DNA of 64,000 nucleotides from Pseudomonas tremae. Lineage in GTDB: Bacteria; Pseudomonadota; Gammaproteobacteria; Pseudomonadales; Pseudomonadaceae. The stretch spans positions 1 to 64,000 of the forward strand of contig NZ_LJRO01000090.1 in NCBI RefSeq assembly GCF_001401155.1. The letters run 5' to 3'. Positions 34,322 through 46,521 of the stretch are shown here, piece by piece. The translations under genes were made by a program, and so were the position numbers. Position 1 is the first letter of the stretch. Every line of letters begins with the position of its first letter. Below the pieces are notes generated by a model. That model ran no database searches. It was not told where the DNA came from and worked only from the letters and a program-made list of their open reading frames with translations.

Positions 34322-36595
34322 ATGTTAAACCGTGAGCTCGAAGTCACCCTCAATCTTGCCTTCAAGGAGGCACGTTCGAAGCGTCATGAGTTCATGACGG
34401 TCGAGCATCTCCTGCTGGCTCTATTGGATAACGAGGCTGCAGCGACTGTCTTGCGTGCCTGCGGCGCAAACCTCGATAAGCTCAAGCATGATCTGCAGGA
34501 GTTTATCGACTCCACCACACCGCTGATCCCCGTCCATGACGAGGACCGCGAGACCCAGCCTACGCTAGGGTTCCAGCGCGTTCTGCAACGCGCAGTCTTC
34601 CATGTGCAAAGCTCCGGCAAGCGTGAAGTCACCGGCGCCAATGTGCTGGTTGCAATTTTCAGTGAGCAGGAAAGCCAGGCCGTATTTTTGCTCAAGCAGC
34701 AAAGCGTGGCCCGGATTGATGTCGTCAACTACATTGCCCACGGGATCTCCAAAGTCCCAGGGCATGGCGAACACCCTTCTGAAGGTGAGCAAGATATGCA
34801 GGACGACGAGGGCGGTGAAGCATCTTCCTCAGGCAATCCTCTGGATGCCTATGCCAGCAATTTGAACGAGCTGGCGCGTCAGGGGCGTATCGATCCACTG
34901 GTCGGCCGCGAAAGCGAAGTCGAGCGTGTGGCTCAGATCCTGGCTCGTCGTCGCAAGAACAACCCCCTGCTGGTCGGTGAGGCGGGCGTCGGCAAGACGG
35001 CCATCGCTGAAGGCCTGGCCAAGCGCATCGTCGACAATCAGGTGCCTGACCTGCTTGCCAACAGCGTCGTGTATTCGCTTGATCTCGGTGCACTGCTGGC
35101 CGGCACTAAGTACCGCGGCGACTTCGAGAAGCGTTTCAAGGCGTTGCTCAATGAGCTGCGCAAACGTCCGCAGGCGATCCTTTTCATTGACGAGATTCAC
35201 ACCATCATCGGCGCCGGTGCAGCATCCGGTGGCGTGATGGATGCGTCGAATCTGCTCAAGCCATTGCTGTCTTCCGGTGATATTCGCTGCATTGGTTCGA
35301 CGACGTTCCAGGAATTTCGCGGAATTTTCGAAAAAGACCGTGCCTTGGCACGTCGCTTTCAGAAAGTCGATGTATCCGAGCCTTCGGTCGAAGACACCAT
35401 CGGCATCCTGCGCGGCCTGAAAAGTCGCTTCGAGCAACATCACAGCATCGAATATAGCGATGAGGCCTTGCGCGCTGCTGCAGAACTTGCGTCGCGCTAC
35501 ATCAATGACCGTCATATGCCTGACAAGGCCATCGATGTAATCGATGAGGCCGGTGCCTATCAGCGCCTGCAGCCGGTCGAGCAGCGCGTCAAGCGCATTG
35601 ATGTGCCGCAGGTCGAAGACATCGTTGCGAAGATCGCGCGTATTCCCCCTAAGCACGTCAACAGTTCCGACAAGGAGCTGCTGCGTAACCTGGAGCGTGA
35701 TCTCAAGCTCACCGTGTTTGGCCAGGATGCCGCGATTGACTCGCTGTCGACAGCGATCAAGCTCTCGCGAGCAGGTCTCAAGTCGCCAGACAAGCCGGTC
35801 GGCTCGTTCCTGTTCGCCGGCCCTACCGGTGTCGGCAAGACCGAAGCGGCGCGTCAGCTGGCCAAGGCTCTGGGTGTCGAACTGATACGTTTCGACATGT
35901 CCGAGTACATGGAGCGTCATACCGTGTCTCGTCTGATCGGTGCCCCTCCGGGGTATGTCGGGTTCGATCAGGGCGGCTTGCTGACAGAGGCCATCACTCG
36001 CCAGCCGCATTGCGTGCTGTTGCTCGATGAAATCGAAAAAGCGCACCCTGAGGTCTTCAACCTGCTGCTGCAGGTAATGGATCACGGTACGCTGACCGAC
36101 AACAACGGGCGCAAGGCAGATTTCCGCAATGTGATCGTGATCATGACCACCAACGCCGGTGCCGAATCCGCTGCGCGGGCTTCGATCGGTTTCACGCATC
36201 AGGACCACTCGTCTGACGCGATGGAAGTGATCAAGAAGAGCTTCACGCCGGAATTCCGCAACCGTCTGGACACTATCATCCAGTTCGGTCGTCTGAGCCA
36301 CGAAGTCATCAAGAGTGTGGTCGACAAGTTCCTCACCGAGCTTCAGGCGCAACTGGAAGACAAGCGCGTATTGCTCGAAGTCTCCGAAGCGGCGAGAAGC
36401 TGGCTGGCGCAGGGCGGTTACGACGCAGCGATGGGCGCACGTCCGATGGCTCGTCTGATTCAGGACAAGATCAAGCGGCCTTTGGCTGAGGAGATCCTGT
36501 TCGGCGAATTGTCCGAGCACGGTGGTGTGGTGCATATCGACATCAGAGATGGCGAAATCACCTTCGACTTTGAAACTACGGCAGAGATGGCCTGA
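34322..36595 (+). CDS. clpA: ATP-dependent Clp protease ATP-binding subunit ClpA
   Basis: The 757-residue AAA+ unfoldase feeds substrates to ClpP. Domains in order: the N-terminal ClpS-binding repeat domain (1-140), a linker, D1 with Walker A GEAGVGKTAIAEG (about 220) and Walker B ILFIDEIHTI, and D2 with Walker A GPTGVGKTEAARQ (about 500) and VLLLDEIEKAHP. The IGF loop for ClpP docking (ARASIGFTHQD) is present near residue 620. It is co-transcribed with clpS. Confidence 0.97.
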   Translation: MLNRELEVTLNLAFKEARSKRHEFMTVEHLLLALLDNEAAATVLRACGANLDKLKHDLQEFIDSTTPLIPVHDEDRETQPTLGFQRVLQRAVFHVQSSGKREVTGANVLVAIFSEQESQAVFLLKQQSVARIDVVNYIAHGISKVPGHGEHPSEGEQDMQDDEGGEASSSGNPLDAYASNLNELARQGRIDPLVGRESEVERVAQILARRRKNNPLLVGEAGVGKTAIAEGLAKRIVDNQVPDLLANSVVYSLDLGALLAGTKYRGDFEKRFKALLNELRKRPQAILFIDEIHTIIGAGAASGGVMDASNLLKPLLSSGDIRCIGSTTFQEFRGIFEKDRALARRFQKVDVSEPSVEDTIGILRGLKSRFEQHHSIEYSDEALRAAAELASRYINDRHMPDKAIDVIDEAGAYQRLQPVEQRVKRIDVPQVEDIVAKIARIPPKHVNSSDKELLRNLERDLKLTVFGQDAAIDSLSTAIKLSRAGLKSPDKPVGSFLFAGPTGVGKTEAARQLAKALGVELIRFDMSEYMERHTVSRLIGAPPGYVGFDQGGLLTEAITRQPHCVLLLDEIEKAHPEVFNLLLQVMDHGTLTDNNGRKADFRNVIVIMTTNAGAESAARASIGFTHQDHSSDAMEVIKKSFTPEFRNRLDTIIQFGRLSHEVIKSVVDKFLTELQAQLEDKRVLLEVSEAARSWLAQGGYDAAMGARPMARLIQDKIKRPLAEEILFGELSEHGGVVHIDIRDGEITFDFETTAEMA

Positions 36596-36668
36596 CGTCG
36601 TTACCTGCTCCGTATCGTTGATTGGTGCGGAGCAGGCGACCCAGGCGTCTGTTTCAGACAGACAAACA

Positions 36669-36696
36669 AAAACGCCCGGCTTATGCCGGGCGTTTT
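36669..36696. terminator. Bidirectional terminator between clpA and infA
   Basis: AAAACGCCCGGC and GCCGGGCGTTTT form a perfect 12-bp stem with a TTAT loop between converging clpA and infA. Confidence 0.92.
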
Positions 36697-36709
36697 CGTC
36701 AATGCCTGA

Positions 36710-36928
36710 TTAACGAGCGCGGTAAGTGATGCGCCCTTTGCTCAGGTCATAGGGCGTCAGTTCTACACGAACCTTGTCACCGGTCAGAATGCGGATGTAA
36801 TTCTTGCGCATCTTGCCGGAGATATGCGCGGTTACGACGTGCCCGTTTTCCAACTCCACGCGGAACATGGTGTTGGGCAGGGTGTCGACGACAGTGCCTT
36901 CCATTTCGAAGCTGTCTTCTTTCGACAT
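36710..36928 (-). CDS. infA: Translation initiation factor IF-1
   Basis: The 72-residue S1/OB-fold protein binds the ribosomal A site during initiation. Sequence and length are those of the highly conserved bacterial factor ([20 protein letters not shown], then [18 protein letters not shown]). It lies between the N-degron genes clpA and bpt, as in other gammaproteobacteria. Confidence 0.98.
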
Positions 36929-37029
36929 GCAGTAAAGCCCTCGGTATACAAATGAGTGGCCCGGTGCAAGTGGCGCCAGGCAAAAGCGGCGTGCATTGTG
37001 CCCGAAAAAACCTGTTTAAGCCAAGGGGT

Positions 37030-37737
37030 TCAATAAAGAGTGACCCATCTTTGATTGGTCAGCAGCTCGATAGGGCGATATTGGGTCTTGTAATTCATCT
37101 TTTTGCAGTTTTTTATCCAGTAACCGAGATACACCGCTTGCAGTTCAAGTCTGGCGGCTTCGGCTATCTGCCATAAAATGGCGTAGCGACCCAGGCTGCG
37201 GCGCTCTTCGTCAGGTTCGTAGAAGGTATAGACGGCAGAAAGCCCGTTGGGCAGCAGGTCTGTGACCGCAACGGCCAGCAAGCGCTGCTCGACGCGAAAC
37301 TCGTAGAAGCGCGAAAAAGGCAGGTCTCGAATCAGAAATGTCGAAAATTGCTCGCGGCTGGGTGGGAACATGTCGCCGTCGGCGTGACGCTGCTCGATGT
37401 AGCGCTGATAAAGATCAAAGTATTCTTGAGTGAAAACCGGTTTGGCGCTGTGGACCTGAATGTCGGCATTACGTTTCAGGATGCGTTTTTGCTGCCTGTC
37501 GGGCACAAACAGCTTCACTGGAATGCGCGCAGGAACACAGGCGCTGCAATTCTGGCAATGTGGGCGATAAAGATGATCGCCGCTGCGGCGAAACCCCATG
37601 TCGGACAGGTCAGCGTAGACCTGCACATCCATAGGCTGACTGGGGTCCAGAAACAGGGTGGTCGCCTGCTCTTCGGGCAGATAACTGCAGGTGTGGGGTT
37701 GAGTGGCATAAAACTTCAGCCTTGCCAGCTCTGTCAT
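37030..37737 (-). CDS. bpt: Aspartate/glutamate leucyltransferase (Bpt)
   Basis: The 235-residue aminoacyl-tRNA-protein transferase attaches Leu to N-terminal Asp or Glu, turning them into ClpS-recognised degrons. The N-terminal domain has the cysteine set in [11 protein letters not shown] and [14 protein letters not shown], and the GNAT-like C-terminal domain ends in [17 protein letters not shown]. It is related to eukaryotic arginyltransferase ATE1. Upstream of infA and downstream of aat on the same strand. Confidence 0.94.
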   Translation of the reverse strand: MTELARLKFYATQPHTCSYLPEEQATTLFLDPSQPMDVQVYADLSDMGFRRSGDHLYRPHCQNCSACVPARIPVKLFVPDRQQKRILKRNADIQVHSAKPVFTQEYFDLYQRYIEQRHADGDMFPPSREQFSTFLIRDLPFSRFYEFRVEQRLLAVAVTDLLPNGLSAVYTFYEPDEERRSLGRYAILWQIAEAARLELQAVYLGYWIKNCKKMNYKTQYRPIELLTNQRWVTLY

Positions 37738-37785
37738 GATCGCCGCCTAATGGTAAATCCATACCTGTGAGTGTATGCCAGCCTT

Positions 37786-38475
37786 TCAAACTCGCCTAGA
37801 TAACCAGTCCGCGTCGGTCGGCTGGTCGAGGTGCTGCGCGAGGTAGTCTGCGAACTCCCTGCGTGGGATCGAGCGTGCGCCAAGGCTTTGCAGGTGCTGA
37901 GTCGGCATCTGGCAGTCGATCAGTACAAACCCCCAGTCAGTCAGGTGCTCTACCAGAGTGGCGAAGCCCACTTTCGAGGCATTGTCTGCGCGACTGAACA
38001 TCGATTCTCCAAAAAACAGCCGCCCCATCGCCAAGCCGTACAGCCCCCCGACCAGTTCGCCCTGATCCCGGACTTCGACGCTGTGCGCGTACCCGCGACG
38101 ATGCAGCTCAAGGTAGGCCTCCTGCATTGGGCCTGTGATCCAGGTTTCATTGGCGTAGCTGCGAGGCGCGGCGCACGCCTTGATCACGCTTGCGAAATCG
38201 TTGTCGAAGGTCACGCTGTAGCGAGACTGGCGCATCACTTTGGCGAGGCTGCGGGAGACGTGCAGCTCTTCAGGGAACAGCACCGTACGTGGGTCCGGCG
38301 ACCACCACAAAATGGGCTGGCCGTCCTGAAACCAGGGGAAGCAGCCGTGCCGGTAGGCCTTGATCAGGCGGTCTGCCGATAAATCCCCGCCTGCGGCGAG
38401 CAGGCCGTCAGGTTCGCGAAGGGCTTTGTCCAGCGGAGGAAAATCGAGGCTGTTACGGTTTAACCAGGTCAGCAT
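37786..38475 (-). CDS. aat: Leucyl/phenylalanyl-tRNA-protein transferase
   Basis: The 229-residue enzyme transfers Leu or Phe to N-terminal Lys or Arg, creating N-degrons. Family motifs: the start [50 protein letters not shown], and [21 protein letters not shown]. With bpt, clpS and clpA it completes the pathway in this locus. Confidence 0.96.
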   Translation of the reverse strand: MLTWLNRNSLDFPPLDKALREPDGLLAAGGDLSADRLIKAYRHGCFPWFQDGQPILWWSPDPRTVLFPEELHVSRSLAKVMRQSRYSVTFDNDFASVIKACAAPRSYANETWITGPMQEAYLELHRRGYAHSVEVRDQGELVGGLYGLAMGRLFFGESMFSRADNASKVGFATLVEHLTDWGFVLIDCQMPTQHLQSLGARSIPRREFADYLAQHLDQPTDADWLSRRV

Positions 38476-38952
38476 GGCATCACGACTTTGCGGAAGGGGA
38501 GGGCGCCCAGGCCTGTCGGTGCAACTCTAAGCGGCAGGCGTGGTCACAAGCGGTTGTCATTATGGCGCGTACGTAGCGCTTTCGGTAGGGCGCTGGCCCG
38601 ACACAGGTGGCGCTATCGTGAAACTTGCAGGTTGTTGACACAATCACGTCATAAGCCTTTGTCACAAAACGGAATGCATGCTCAAATTGAACACTGCCGG
38701 CAAACATGAACGCTTATTCGGGCTTTCACGGGAACGGGATACATCCCAACCCGATTTGACGAGTTTTCGTACAGACCCCGGTATGTGTAAAGCCGTACAA
38801 TGCCTTTTTTGGGCATTATCATTCAAGCGTCTGGCAAGCGGCCTTCCCGGTGCCTGCGATCCCTGTTCATTCGGGCGCAGGCATTGCTGTTCTGCCGACG
38901 TTTTTAGTCAATCAACGAGATGTTCGCGCTCCAGCGCAGGAAATAAAGCGTT
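38476..38952. other. Intergenic region between aat and ftsK
   Basis: 477 bases without a supported gene; it holds divergent promoters for aat and ftsK. Two small structures are visible: AATGCC/GGGCATT near 38799-38817 and TGCCTGCG/CGCAGGCA near 38851-38884. In P. aeruginosa I expect trxB1 here; no trace of a thioredoxin reductase (CATC motif or Rossmann glycines) is seen in any frame. Confidence 0.55.
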
Positions 38953-41358
38953 TTGAAGAAATCCACACCAGCACCCAGCGCTGTCCCGCTTTGGCGGCAG
39001 CAACTGCACTATCGGCTCAAGGAAGGGGCTCTGATAGCCTTTGGCGCCCTTTGCCTGTACCTGATGATGGCGTTACTGACCTACGATCAGAGCGACCCTG
39101 GCTGGAGTCACACCAGCAGCAATGCTGCTCAGGTCCAGAATGCCGCTGGGCGCGCAGGGGCCTTCTGCGCCGATATCCTGTTCATGGTTCTGGGCTATTT
39201 CGCCTATATTTTTCCATTGCTGCTGGCCATCAAGGCCTGGCAGGTCTTCCGGCACCGCCATGAACCCTGGCAGTGGAGCGGCTGGCTATTCTCATGGCGC
39301 CTGATCGGGCTCGTTTTCCTGATTTTGGCGGGCGCAGCGCTGGCGCACATCCATTTTCATTTCTCGGCCGGTTTTCCAGGGTCTGCGGGTGGGGTGCTGG
39401 GTGAAGTACTGGGCGATCTGGCCAAAAAGGCCCTGAACATACAGGGCAGCACGCTGTTGTTCATTGCCCTGTTCCTGTTCGGTCTGACGGTATTTACCGA
39501 CCTTTCCTGGTTCAAGGTCATGGACGTCACCGGCAAGATCACCCTTGACCTGTTCGAACTGTTTCAAGGTGCTGCGAACCGCTGGTGGACGGCCCGCGCC
39601 GAACGCAAGCAGATGGTTGCCCAGTTGCGCGAGGTCGATATGCGTGTAAATGACGTCGTGGCGCCTGTCGCCCCCGACCGTCGTGAGCAGGCCAAGGCCA
39701 AGGAGCGCCTGATAGAGCGCGAAGTGTCGTTGAGTAAGCACATGACCGAGCGCGAAAAGCACGTGCCTGCGGTCATAGCGCCAGCGCCGTCAAAGCCTGT
39801 CGAGCCCAGCAAGCGTGTACTCAAGGAAAAACAGGCGCCGCTGTTCGTAGACAGCGCCGTCGAAGGCACCTTGCCGCCGATTTCGATTCTCGATCCTGCA
39901 GAAAAGAAGCAGCTCAACTACTCGCCCGAGTCTCTGGCGGCGGTCGGGCATCTGCTGGAAATCAAGCTCAAGGAGTTTGGTGTCGAGGTGTCCGTGGACT
40001 CCATTCATCCAGGCCCGGTCATCACGCGTTACGAGATCCAGCCGGCTGCCGGCGTGAAGGTCAGCCGCATCTCCAATCTGGCCAAAGACCTTGCCCGTTC
40101 ACTGGCCGTTACCAGCGTTCGTGTGGTCGAGGTAATCCCGGGCAAGACCACCGTGGGTATCGAGATTCCGAACGAAGACCGGCAGATCGTGCGTTTCTCC
40201 GAGGTCTTGTCCACGCCGGAGTACGATAACGCCAAGTCACCTGTGACCCTCGCTCTGGGGCATGACATCGGCGGCAAGCCGGTGATAACCGATCTGGCGA
40301 AAATGCCGCACCTGCTTGTTGCCGGTACGACCGGTTCCGGTAAGTCGGTGGGTGTGAACGCCATGATCCTGTCGATCCTGTTCAAGTCCGGCCCGGAAGA
40401 CGCCAAACTGATCATGATCGACCCGAAAATGCTCGAGCTGTCGATCTACGAAGGCATTCCGCATTTGCTCTGCCCGGTCGTGACCGACATGAAGGACGCT
40501 GCCAACGCCTTGCGCTGGAGCGTTGCCGAGATGGAGCGACGTTACAAACTGATGGCCAAGATGGGTGTGCGTAACCTTTCTGGCTTCAACCAGAAGGTCA
40601 AGGATGCGCAGGATGCCGGCGAGCCGCTTGCCGACCCGCTGTACAAGCGCGAAAGCATTCACGATGAAGCGCCGTTGCTGACCAAGCTGCCGACCATCGT
40701 GGTGGTGGTGGACGAGTTTGCCGACATGATGATGATCGTCGGCAAGAAGGTTGAAGAGCTCATCGCACGTATCGCCCAGAAAGCCCGTGCAGCCGGCATT
40801 CACTTGATCCTCGCGACCCAGCGTCCATCTGTGGACGTCATTACCGGTCTGATCAAGGCCAACATTCCGACGCGAATGGCATTCCAGGTATCGAGCAAGA
40901 TCGATTCGCGGACCATCATCGACCAGGGCGGTGCCGAGCAATTGCTGGGCCATGGTGACATGCTGTACATGCCCCCCGGCACCAGCCTGCCGATCCGTGT
41001 ACACGGCGCGTTCGTTTCCGACGAAGAAGTGCATCGAGTCGTCGAGGCCTGGAAGCTGCGTGGCTCTCCGGAGTACAACGACGATATTCTCGCAGGCGTG
41101 GAAGAGGCCGGTAGCGGCTTTGACGGCGGCAGTGGCGAGGGCGGCGAAGACAGCGAGAGCGATGCCCTTTACGATGAAGCTGTCAAGTTCGTACTTGAAA
41201 GCCGTCGAGCTTCTATCTCGGCCGTGCAGCGCAAACTCAAGATTGGCTACAACCGCGCCGCCCGTATGATCGAGGCCATGGAAATGGCTGGCGTGGTGAC
41301 ATCGATGAACACCAACGGCTCGCGTGAAGTTATCGCACCTGCTCCTATGCGCGACTGA
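38953..41358 (+). CDS. ftsK: DNA translocase FtsK
   Basis: The 801-residue septal DNA pump clears chromosome termini during division and activates XerCD. It has four N-terminal membrane helices (about residues 25-45, 70-95, 110-135, 165-190), a short Pro/Glu-rich linker and a RecA-like motor with Walker [11 protein letters not shown] (about 460) and Walker [13 protein letters not shown]. The C-terminal gamma winged helix reads [30 protein letters not shown] in part. The start is a TTG at 38953 with AGGAAATAAAG upstream; the product then matches the known P. syringae-type protein. Confidence 0.95.
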   Translation: MKKSTPAPSAVPLWRQQLHYRLKEGALIAFGALCLYLMMALLTYDQSDPGWSHTSSNAAQVQNAAGRAGAFCADILFMVLGYFAYIFPLLLAIKAWQVFRHRHEPWQWSGWLFSWRLIGLVFLILAGAALAHIHFHFSAGFPGSAGGVLGEVLGDLAKKALNIQGSTLLFIALFLFGLTVFTDLSWFKVMDVTGKITLDLFELFQGAANRWWTARAERKQMVAQLREVDMRVNDVVAPVAPDRREQAKAKERLIEREVSLSKHMTEREKHVPAVIAPAPSKPVEPSKRVLKEKQAPLFVDSAVEGTLPPISILDPAEKKQLNYSPESLAAVGHLLEIKLKEFGVEVSVDSIHPGPVITRYEIQPAAGVKVSRISNLAKDLARSLAVTSVRVVEVIPGKTTVGIEIPNEDRQIVRFSEVLSTPEYDNAKSPVTLALGHDIGGKPVITDLAKMPHLLVAGTTGSGKSVGVNAMILSILFKSGPEDAKLIMIDPKMLELSIYEGIPHLLCPVVTDMKDAANALRWSVAEMERRYKLMAKMGVRNLSGFNQKVKDAQDAGEPLADPLYKRESIHDEAPLLTKLPTIVVVVDEFADMMMIVGKKVEELIARIAQKARAAGIHLILATQRPSVDVITGLIKANIPTRMAFQVSSKIDSRTIIDQGGAEQLLGHGDMLYMPPGTSLPIRVHGAFVSDEEVHRVVEAWKLRGSPEYNDDILAGVEEAGSGFDGGSGEGGEDSESDALYDEAVKFVLESRRASISAVQRKLKIGYNRAARMIEAMEMAGVVTSMNTNGSREVIAPAPMRD

Positions 41359-41433
41359 GTTGTACCATCCCGGATTACGGCTGCAGCGTGCATTGCGCGT
41401 TGCCGCATCATCTTCGACACAATGAGGAATCCC

Positions 41434-42057
41434 ATGCGTCTTATCCGCATGCTGTTGGCCACCGCACTGACTTTTTCCGTAATCTCCGCCCACGCTGACA
41501 GCAAGGACGTGGCACGCTTGACTCAGCTGCTGGAGAAATCCCAGACCCTGACCGCGCGTTTCTCGCAACTGACTCTGGACGGTGGCGGTACGCAGTTGCA
41601 GGAGACCACAGGTGAAATGGCCTTGCAGCGTCCTGGCCTGTTCAACTGGCACACCGATGCACCACAAGAGCAACTGATGGTCTCCGACGGCAAGAAAGTA
41701 TCGCTGTGGGACCCTGACCTGGAGCAGGTCACCATCAAGAAACTTGATCAGCGCCTGACCCAGACCCCGGCACTGCTGCTTTCAGGTGACGTGTCGAAGA
41801 TCAGCGAAAGTTTTGATATCACTGCGAAAGAAGCGGGTGGCGTGATCGACTTCGTGCTCAAGCCCAAGACCAAGGACACGCTTTTCGACAGCCTGCGTCT
41901 GTCGTTTCGCAACGGCATCATCAACGACATGCAGTTAATTGACAGCGTAGGTCAGCGGACCAATATCCTGTTCACCGGCGTCAAGGCCAATGAGCCGATT
42001 GCCGCCAGCAAGTTTCAGTTCCAGATTCCCAAGGGCGCTGATGTCATTCAAGAGTAA
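41434..42057 (+). CDS. lolA: Outer-membrane lipoprotein carrier protein LolA
   Basis: The 207-residue periplasmic chaperone carries lipoproteins from LolCDE to LolB. It has a signal peptide at about 1-20 (VISAHA), then the LolA half-barrel, with [10 protein letters not shown] and [19 protein letters not shown] typical of the family. I start at ATG 41434 because AGGA lies five bases before it; an ATG four codons upstream (41422) lacks one. Lies between ftsK and rarA as in other gammaproteobacteria. Confidence 0.95.
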   Translation: MRLIRMLLATALTFSVISAHADSKDVARLTQLLEKSQTLTARFSQLTLDGGGTQLQETTGEMALQRPGLFNWHTDAPQEQLMVSDGKKVSLWDPDLEQVTIKKLDQRLTQTPALLLSGDVSKISESFDITAKEAGGVIDFVLKPKTKDTLFDSLRLSFRNGIINDMQLIDSVGQRTNILFTGVKANEPIAASKFQFQIPKGADVIQE

Positions 42058-42075
42058 TAGGGCCTATTCCTGATC

Positions 42076-43397
42076 ATGGATCTGTTCAGCCGCGAACCGA
42101 TAGCTCAGCCCCTGGCTGCACGTTTGCGTGCTACCAACCTGGACGAGTACGTCGGTCAGGAGCATGTGCTCGCACACGGCAAGCCGCTGCGCGAAGCGCT
42201 TGAGCAGGGTGCATTGCACTCGATGATTTTCTGGGGGCCGCCGGGCGTGGGCAAGACTACCCTCGCAAGGCTCCTGGCCAAGGTTTCGGATGCTCATTTC
42301 GAGACTGTTTCTGCCGTACTGGCGGGGGTCAAGGAAATTCGTCAGGCGGTGGAAGTTGCCCGGCAACAGGCCGGGCAGTATGGCAAACGCACCATTCTGT
42401 TTGTCGATGAAGTACACCGTTTCAACAAATCTCAGCAGGATGCATTTCTTCCATACGTGGAAGACGGCACGCTGATTTTCATTGGTGCGACCACCGAAAA
42501 CCCATCGTTTGAACTCAATAACGCGTTGTTGTCCCGAGCCCGCGTTTACGTACTCAAGAGCCTCGACGAGGCGGCGCTGCGCAAGTTGGTAAATCGTGCC
42601 CTGACCGAAGATCGCGGTCTGGGCCAGCGCAGGCTGACCCTGAGCGACGAAGGTTTCGCGATTCTGATGTCTGCTGCCGACGGTGACGGTCGGCGCATGC
42701 TCAACCTGCTGGAGAACGCCTCCGATCTGGCCGAAGATGGCAGCGAGATCGACATAAACTTGTTGCAAAGCCTGCTGGGCGACAGTCGGCGCCGTTTCGA
42801 CAAGGGCGGTGAGGCTTTTTACGACCAGATATCGGCGCTGCACAAGTCGATACGTGGCTCTAATCCCGATGCGGCCCTGTACTGGTTCGCACGCATGATT
42901 GACGGTGGGTGCGACCCGTTGTATCTGGCTCGTCGCGTGGTACGCATGGCCAGCGAAGATATCGGCAACGCCGATCCGCGAGCGCTGCCGCTGTGCATGT
43001 CGGCCTGGGATGTTCAGGAACGCCTGGGCAGCCCTGAGGGCGAATTGGCCGTCGCGCAGGCGATCGTGTACCTCGCTTGCGCGCCCAAGAGCAATGCGGT
43101 TTACATGGCATTCAAGGCTGCAATGCGGGAGGCGGGCGAGCACGGGTCTCTAGAGGTTCCGCTGCATTTGCGCAACGCACCGACCAAGCTGATGAAGCAG
43201 TTGGGTTACGGTGAAGAGTATCGGTATGCCCATGACGAGCCGGACGCCTACGCGGCAGGCGAAGACTATTTTCCGGACGATCTGGAGCCGCGTCAGTATT
43301 ACCAGCCGGTGCCACGTGGCCTCGAGCTGAAAATCGGTGAAAAGCTCAGACACCTGAACGCATTGGACAATGCGAGTCCTCGCAAGCGGAGAAAATG

Positions 43398-43398
<1 letters not shown>
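42076..43398 (+). CDS. rarA: Replication-associated recombination protein A (RarA/MgsA)
   Basis: The 440-residue AAA+ ATPase of the clamp-loader family acts at stalled replication forks. Walker A is [15 protein letters not shown] (about residue 57), Walker [15 protein letters not shown] and sensor [12 protein letters not shown]. The C-terminal tetramerisation region includes [29 protein letters not shown]. Follows lolA by 18 bases; its TGA overlaps the crcB start. Confidence 0.96.
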
Positions 43399-45069
<1,671 letters not shown>

Positions 45070-46464
45070 ATGGAATTTCTGCCGCTGTTCCATAACCTGC
45101 GTGGCAGCCGCGTGCTAGTGGTCGGCGGCGGCGAGATTGCCTTGCGCAAGTCTCGCCTGATCGCCGATGCCGGAGCCGTATTGCGCGTAGTCGCGCCGGA
45201 AGTAGAAACCCAGTTGCGCGAACTGGTGGCGCAAAGCGGTGGTGAACTGATCCTGCGTGGTTACAGTGAAAGCGACCTTGATGGCTGCGTGCTGATTATT
45301 GCCGCAACAGACGACGAGCCGCTCAACGCCCAGGTTTCCCACGATGCCCGGCTCCGTTGTGTTCCGGTCAATGTGGTGGATGCTCCGGCGTTGTGTACCG
45401 TGATCTTTCCGGCCATCGTCGACCGTTCGCCGCTGGTCATTGCAGTGTCCAGTGGTGGGGATGCGCCGGTCCTGGCGCGTCTGATACGGGCCAAGCTGGA
45501 AACCTGGATCCCCTCTACGTATGGTCAACTGGCCGGGCTCGCCGCGCGTTTTCGCCATCAGGTCAAAGGGCTGTTTCCCAACGTGCAACAGCGCCGGGCC
45601 TTCTGGGAAGAGGTTTTCCAGGGCGCCATCGCTGATCGCCAGCTGGCCGGGCAGGGCGCAGAGGCCGAGCGCATGCTGATCGCCAAGATCGCGGGTGAGC
45701 CGCCAGCGGAAACAGGTGAGGTCTATCTGGTCGGCGCCGGTCCAGGTGATCCAGATTTGTTGACGTTCCGTGCCTTGCGCCTGATGCAGCAAGCGGATGT
45801 GGTGCTGTATGACCGCCTGGTGGCGCCGACCATTCTTGATCTGTGCCGCCGCGATGCCGAGCGTGTTTACGTGGGTAAGCGTCGTGCAGAGCATGCGGTG
45901 CCTCAAGAGCAGATCAATCAGCAACTGGTTGCGCTGGCCAAGCAGGGCAAGCGGGTTGTGCGCCTCAAGGGCGGTGACCCGTTTATCTTTGGCCGTGGTG
46001 GCGAGGAAATCGAAGAGCTGGCAGCCCACGGGATCCCGTTTCAGGTGGTGCCGGGTATCACGGCTGCCAGCGGTTGTGCCGCGTACGCGGGTATCCCGCT
46101 GACGCACCGCGATCATGCCCAGTCTGTGCGCTTCATCACTGGGCATCTTAAGAATGGCACGACCGATCTGCCTTGGTCCGATCTGGTGGCGCCCGCTCAG
46201 ACGCTGGTGTTTTACATGGGGCTTATCGGTTTGCCGATCATCTGCGAACAGCTGATAAAGCACGGGCGATCCGCCGACACCCCGGCGGCATTGGTCGAGC
46301 GCGGCACCACAGTCAATCAGCGCGTGTTCACGGGCACTCTGGCCGACTTGCCGCAAATGGTCGCCGAACATGAGGTTCATGCACCTACGCTGGTGATCAT
46401 CGGTGAGGTGGTCAAGCTGCGTGAAAAGCTGGCCTGGTTCGAAGGCGCTCAAGCAACACTCTGA
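45070..46464 (+). CDS. cysG: Siroheme synthase CysG (multifunctional)
   Basis: The 464-residue fusion makes siroheme from uroporphyrinogen III. The N-terminal part (1-210) is the NAD-dependent precorrin-2 dehydrogenase and ferrochelatase ([15 protein letters not shown]). The C-terminal part (about 216-460) is uroporphyrinogen methyltransferase with [24 protein letters not shown] and the SAM-binding [13 protein letters not shown]. Siroheme serves sulfite and nitrite reductases. Its ATG follows the serS stop directly. Confidence 0.97.
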   Translation: MEFLPLFHNLRGSRVLVVGGGEIALRKSRLIADAGAVLRVVAPEVETQLRELVAQSGGELILRGYSESDLDGCVLIIAATDDEPLNAQVSHDARLRCVPVNVVDAPALCTVIFPAIVDRSPLVIAVSSGGDAPVLARLIRAKLETWIPSTYGQLAGLAARFRHQVKGLFPNVQQRRAFWEEVFQGAIADRQLAGQGAEAERMLIAKIAGEPPAETGEVYLVGAGPGDPDLLTFRALRLMQQADVVLYDRLVAPTILDLCRRDAERVYVGKRRAEHAVPQEQINQQLVALAKQGKRVVRLKGGDPFIFGRGGEEIEELAAHGIPFQVVPGITAASGCAAYAGIPLTHRDHAQSVRFITGHLKNGTTDLPWSDLVAPAQTLVFYMGLIGLPIICEQLIKHGRSADTPAALVERGTTVNQRVFTGTLADLPQMVAEHEVHAPTLVIIGEVVKLREKLAWFEGAQATL

Positions 46465-46469
46465 AGCTG

Positions 46470-46499
46470 AAGCGGATAGCCCGCCCGGGCTATCCGCTT
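46470..46499. terminator. Terminator after cysG
   Basis: AAGCGGATAGCCCG and CGGGCTATCCGCTT form a perfect 14-bp stem with a two-base loop between converging cysG and the hydroquinone reductase gene. The T-tract is short. Confidence 0.8.
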
Positions 46500-46521
46500 T
46501 GCCAGCAGGCTACCTGCCTGC

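Noticed and set aside
34829..36535. A 568-codon open frame antisense to clpA
   Set aside because: Shadow frame; clpA on the other strand shows full Walker motifs and a proper start.
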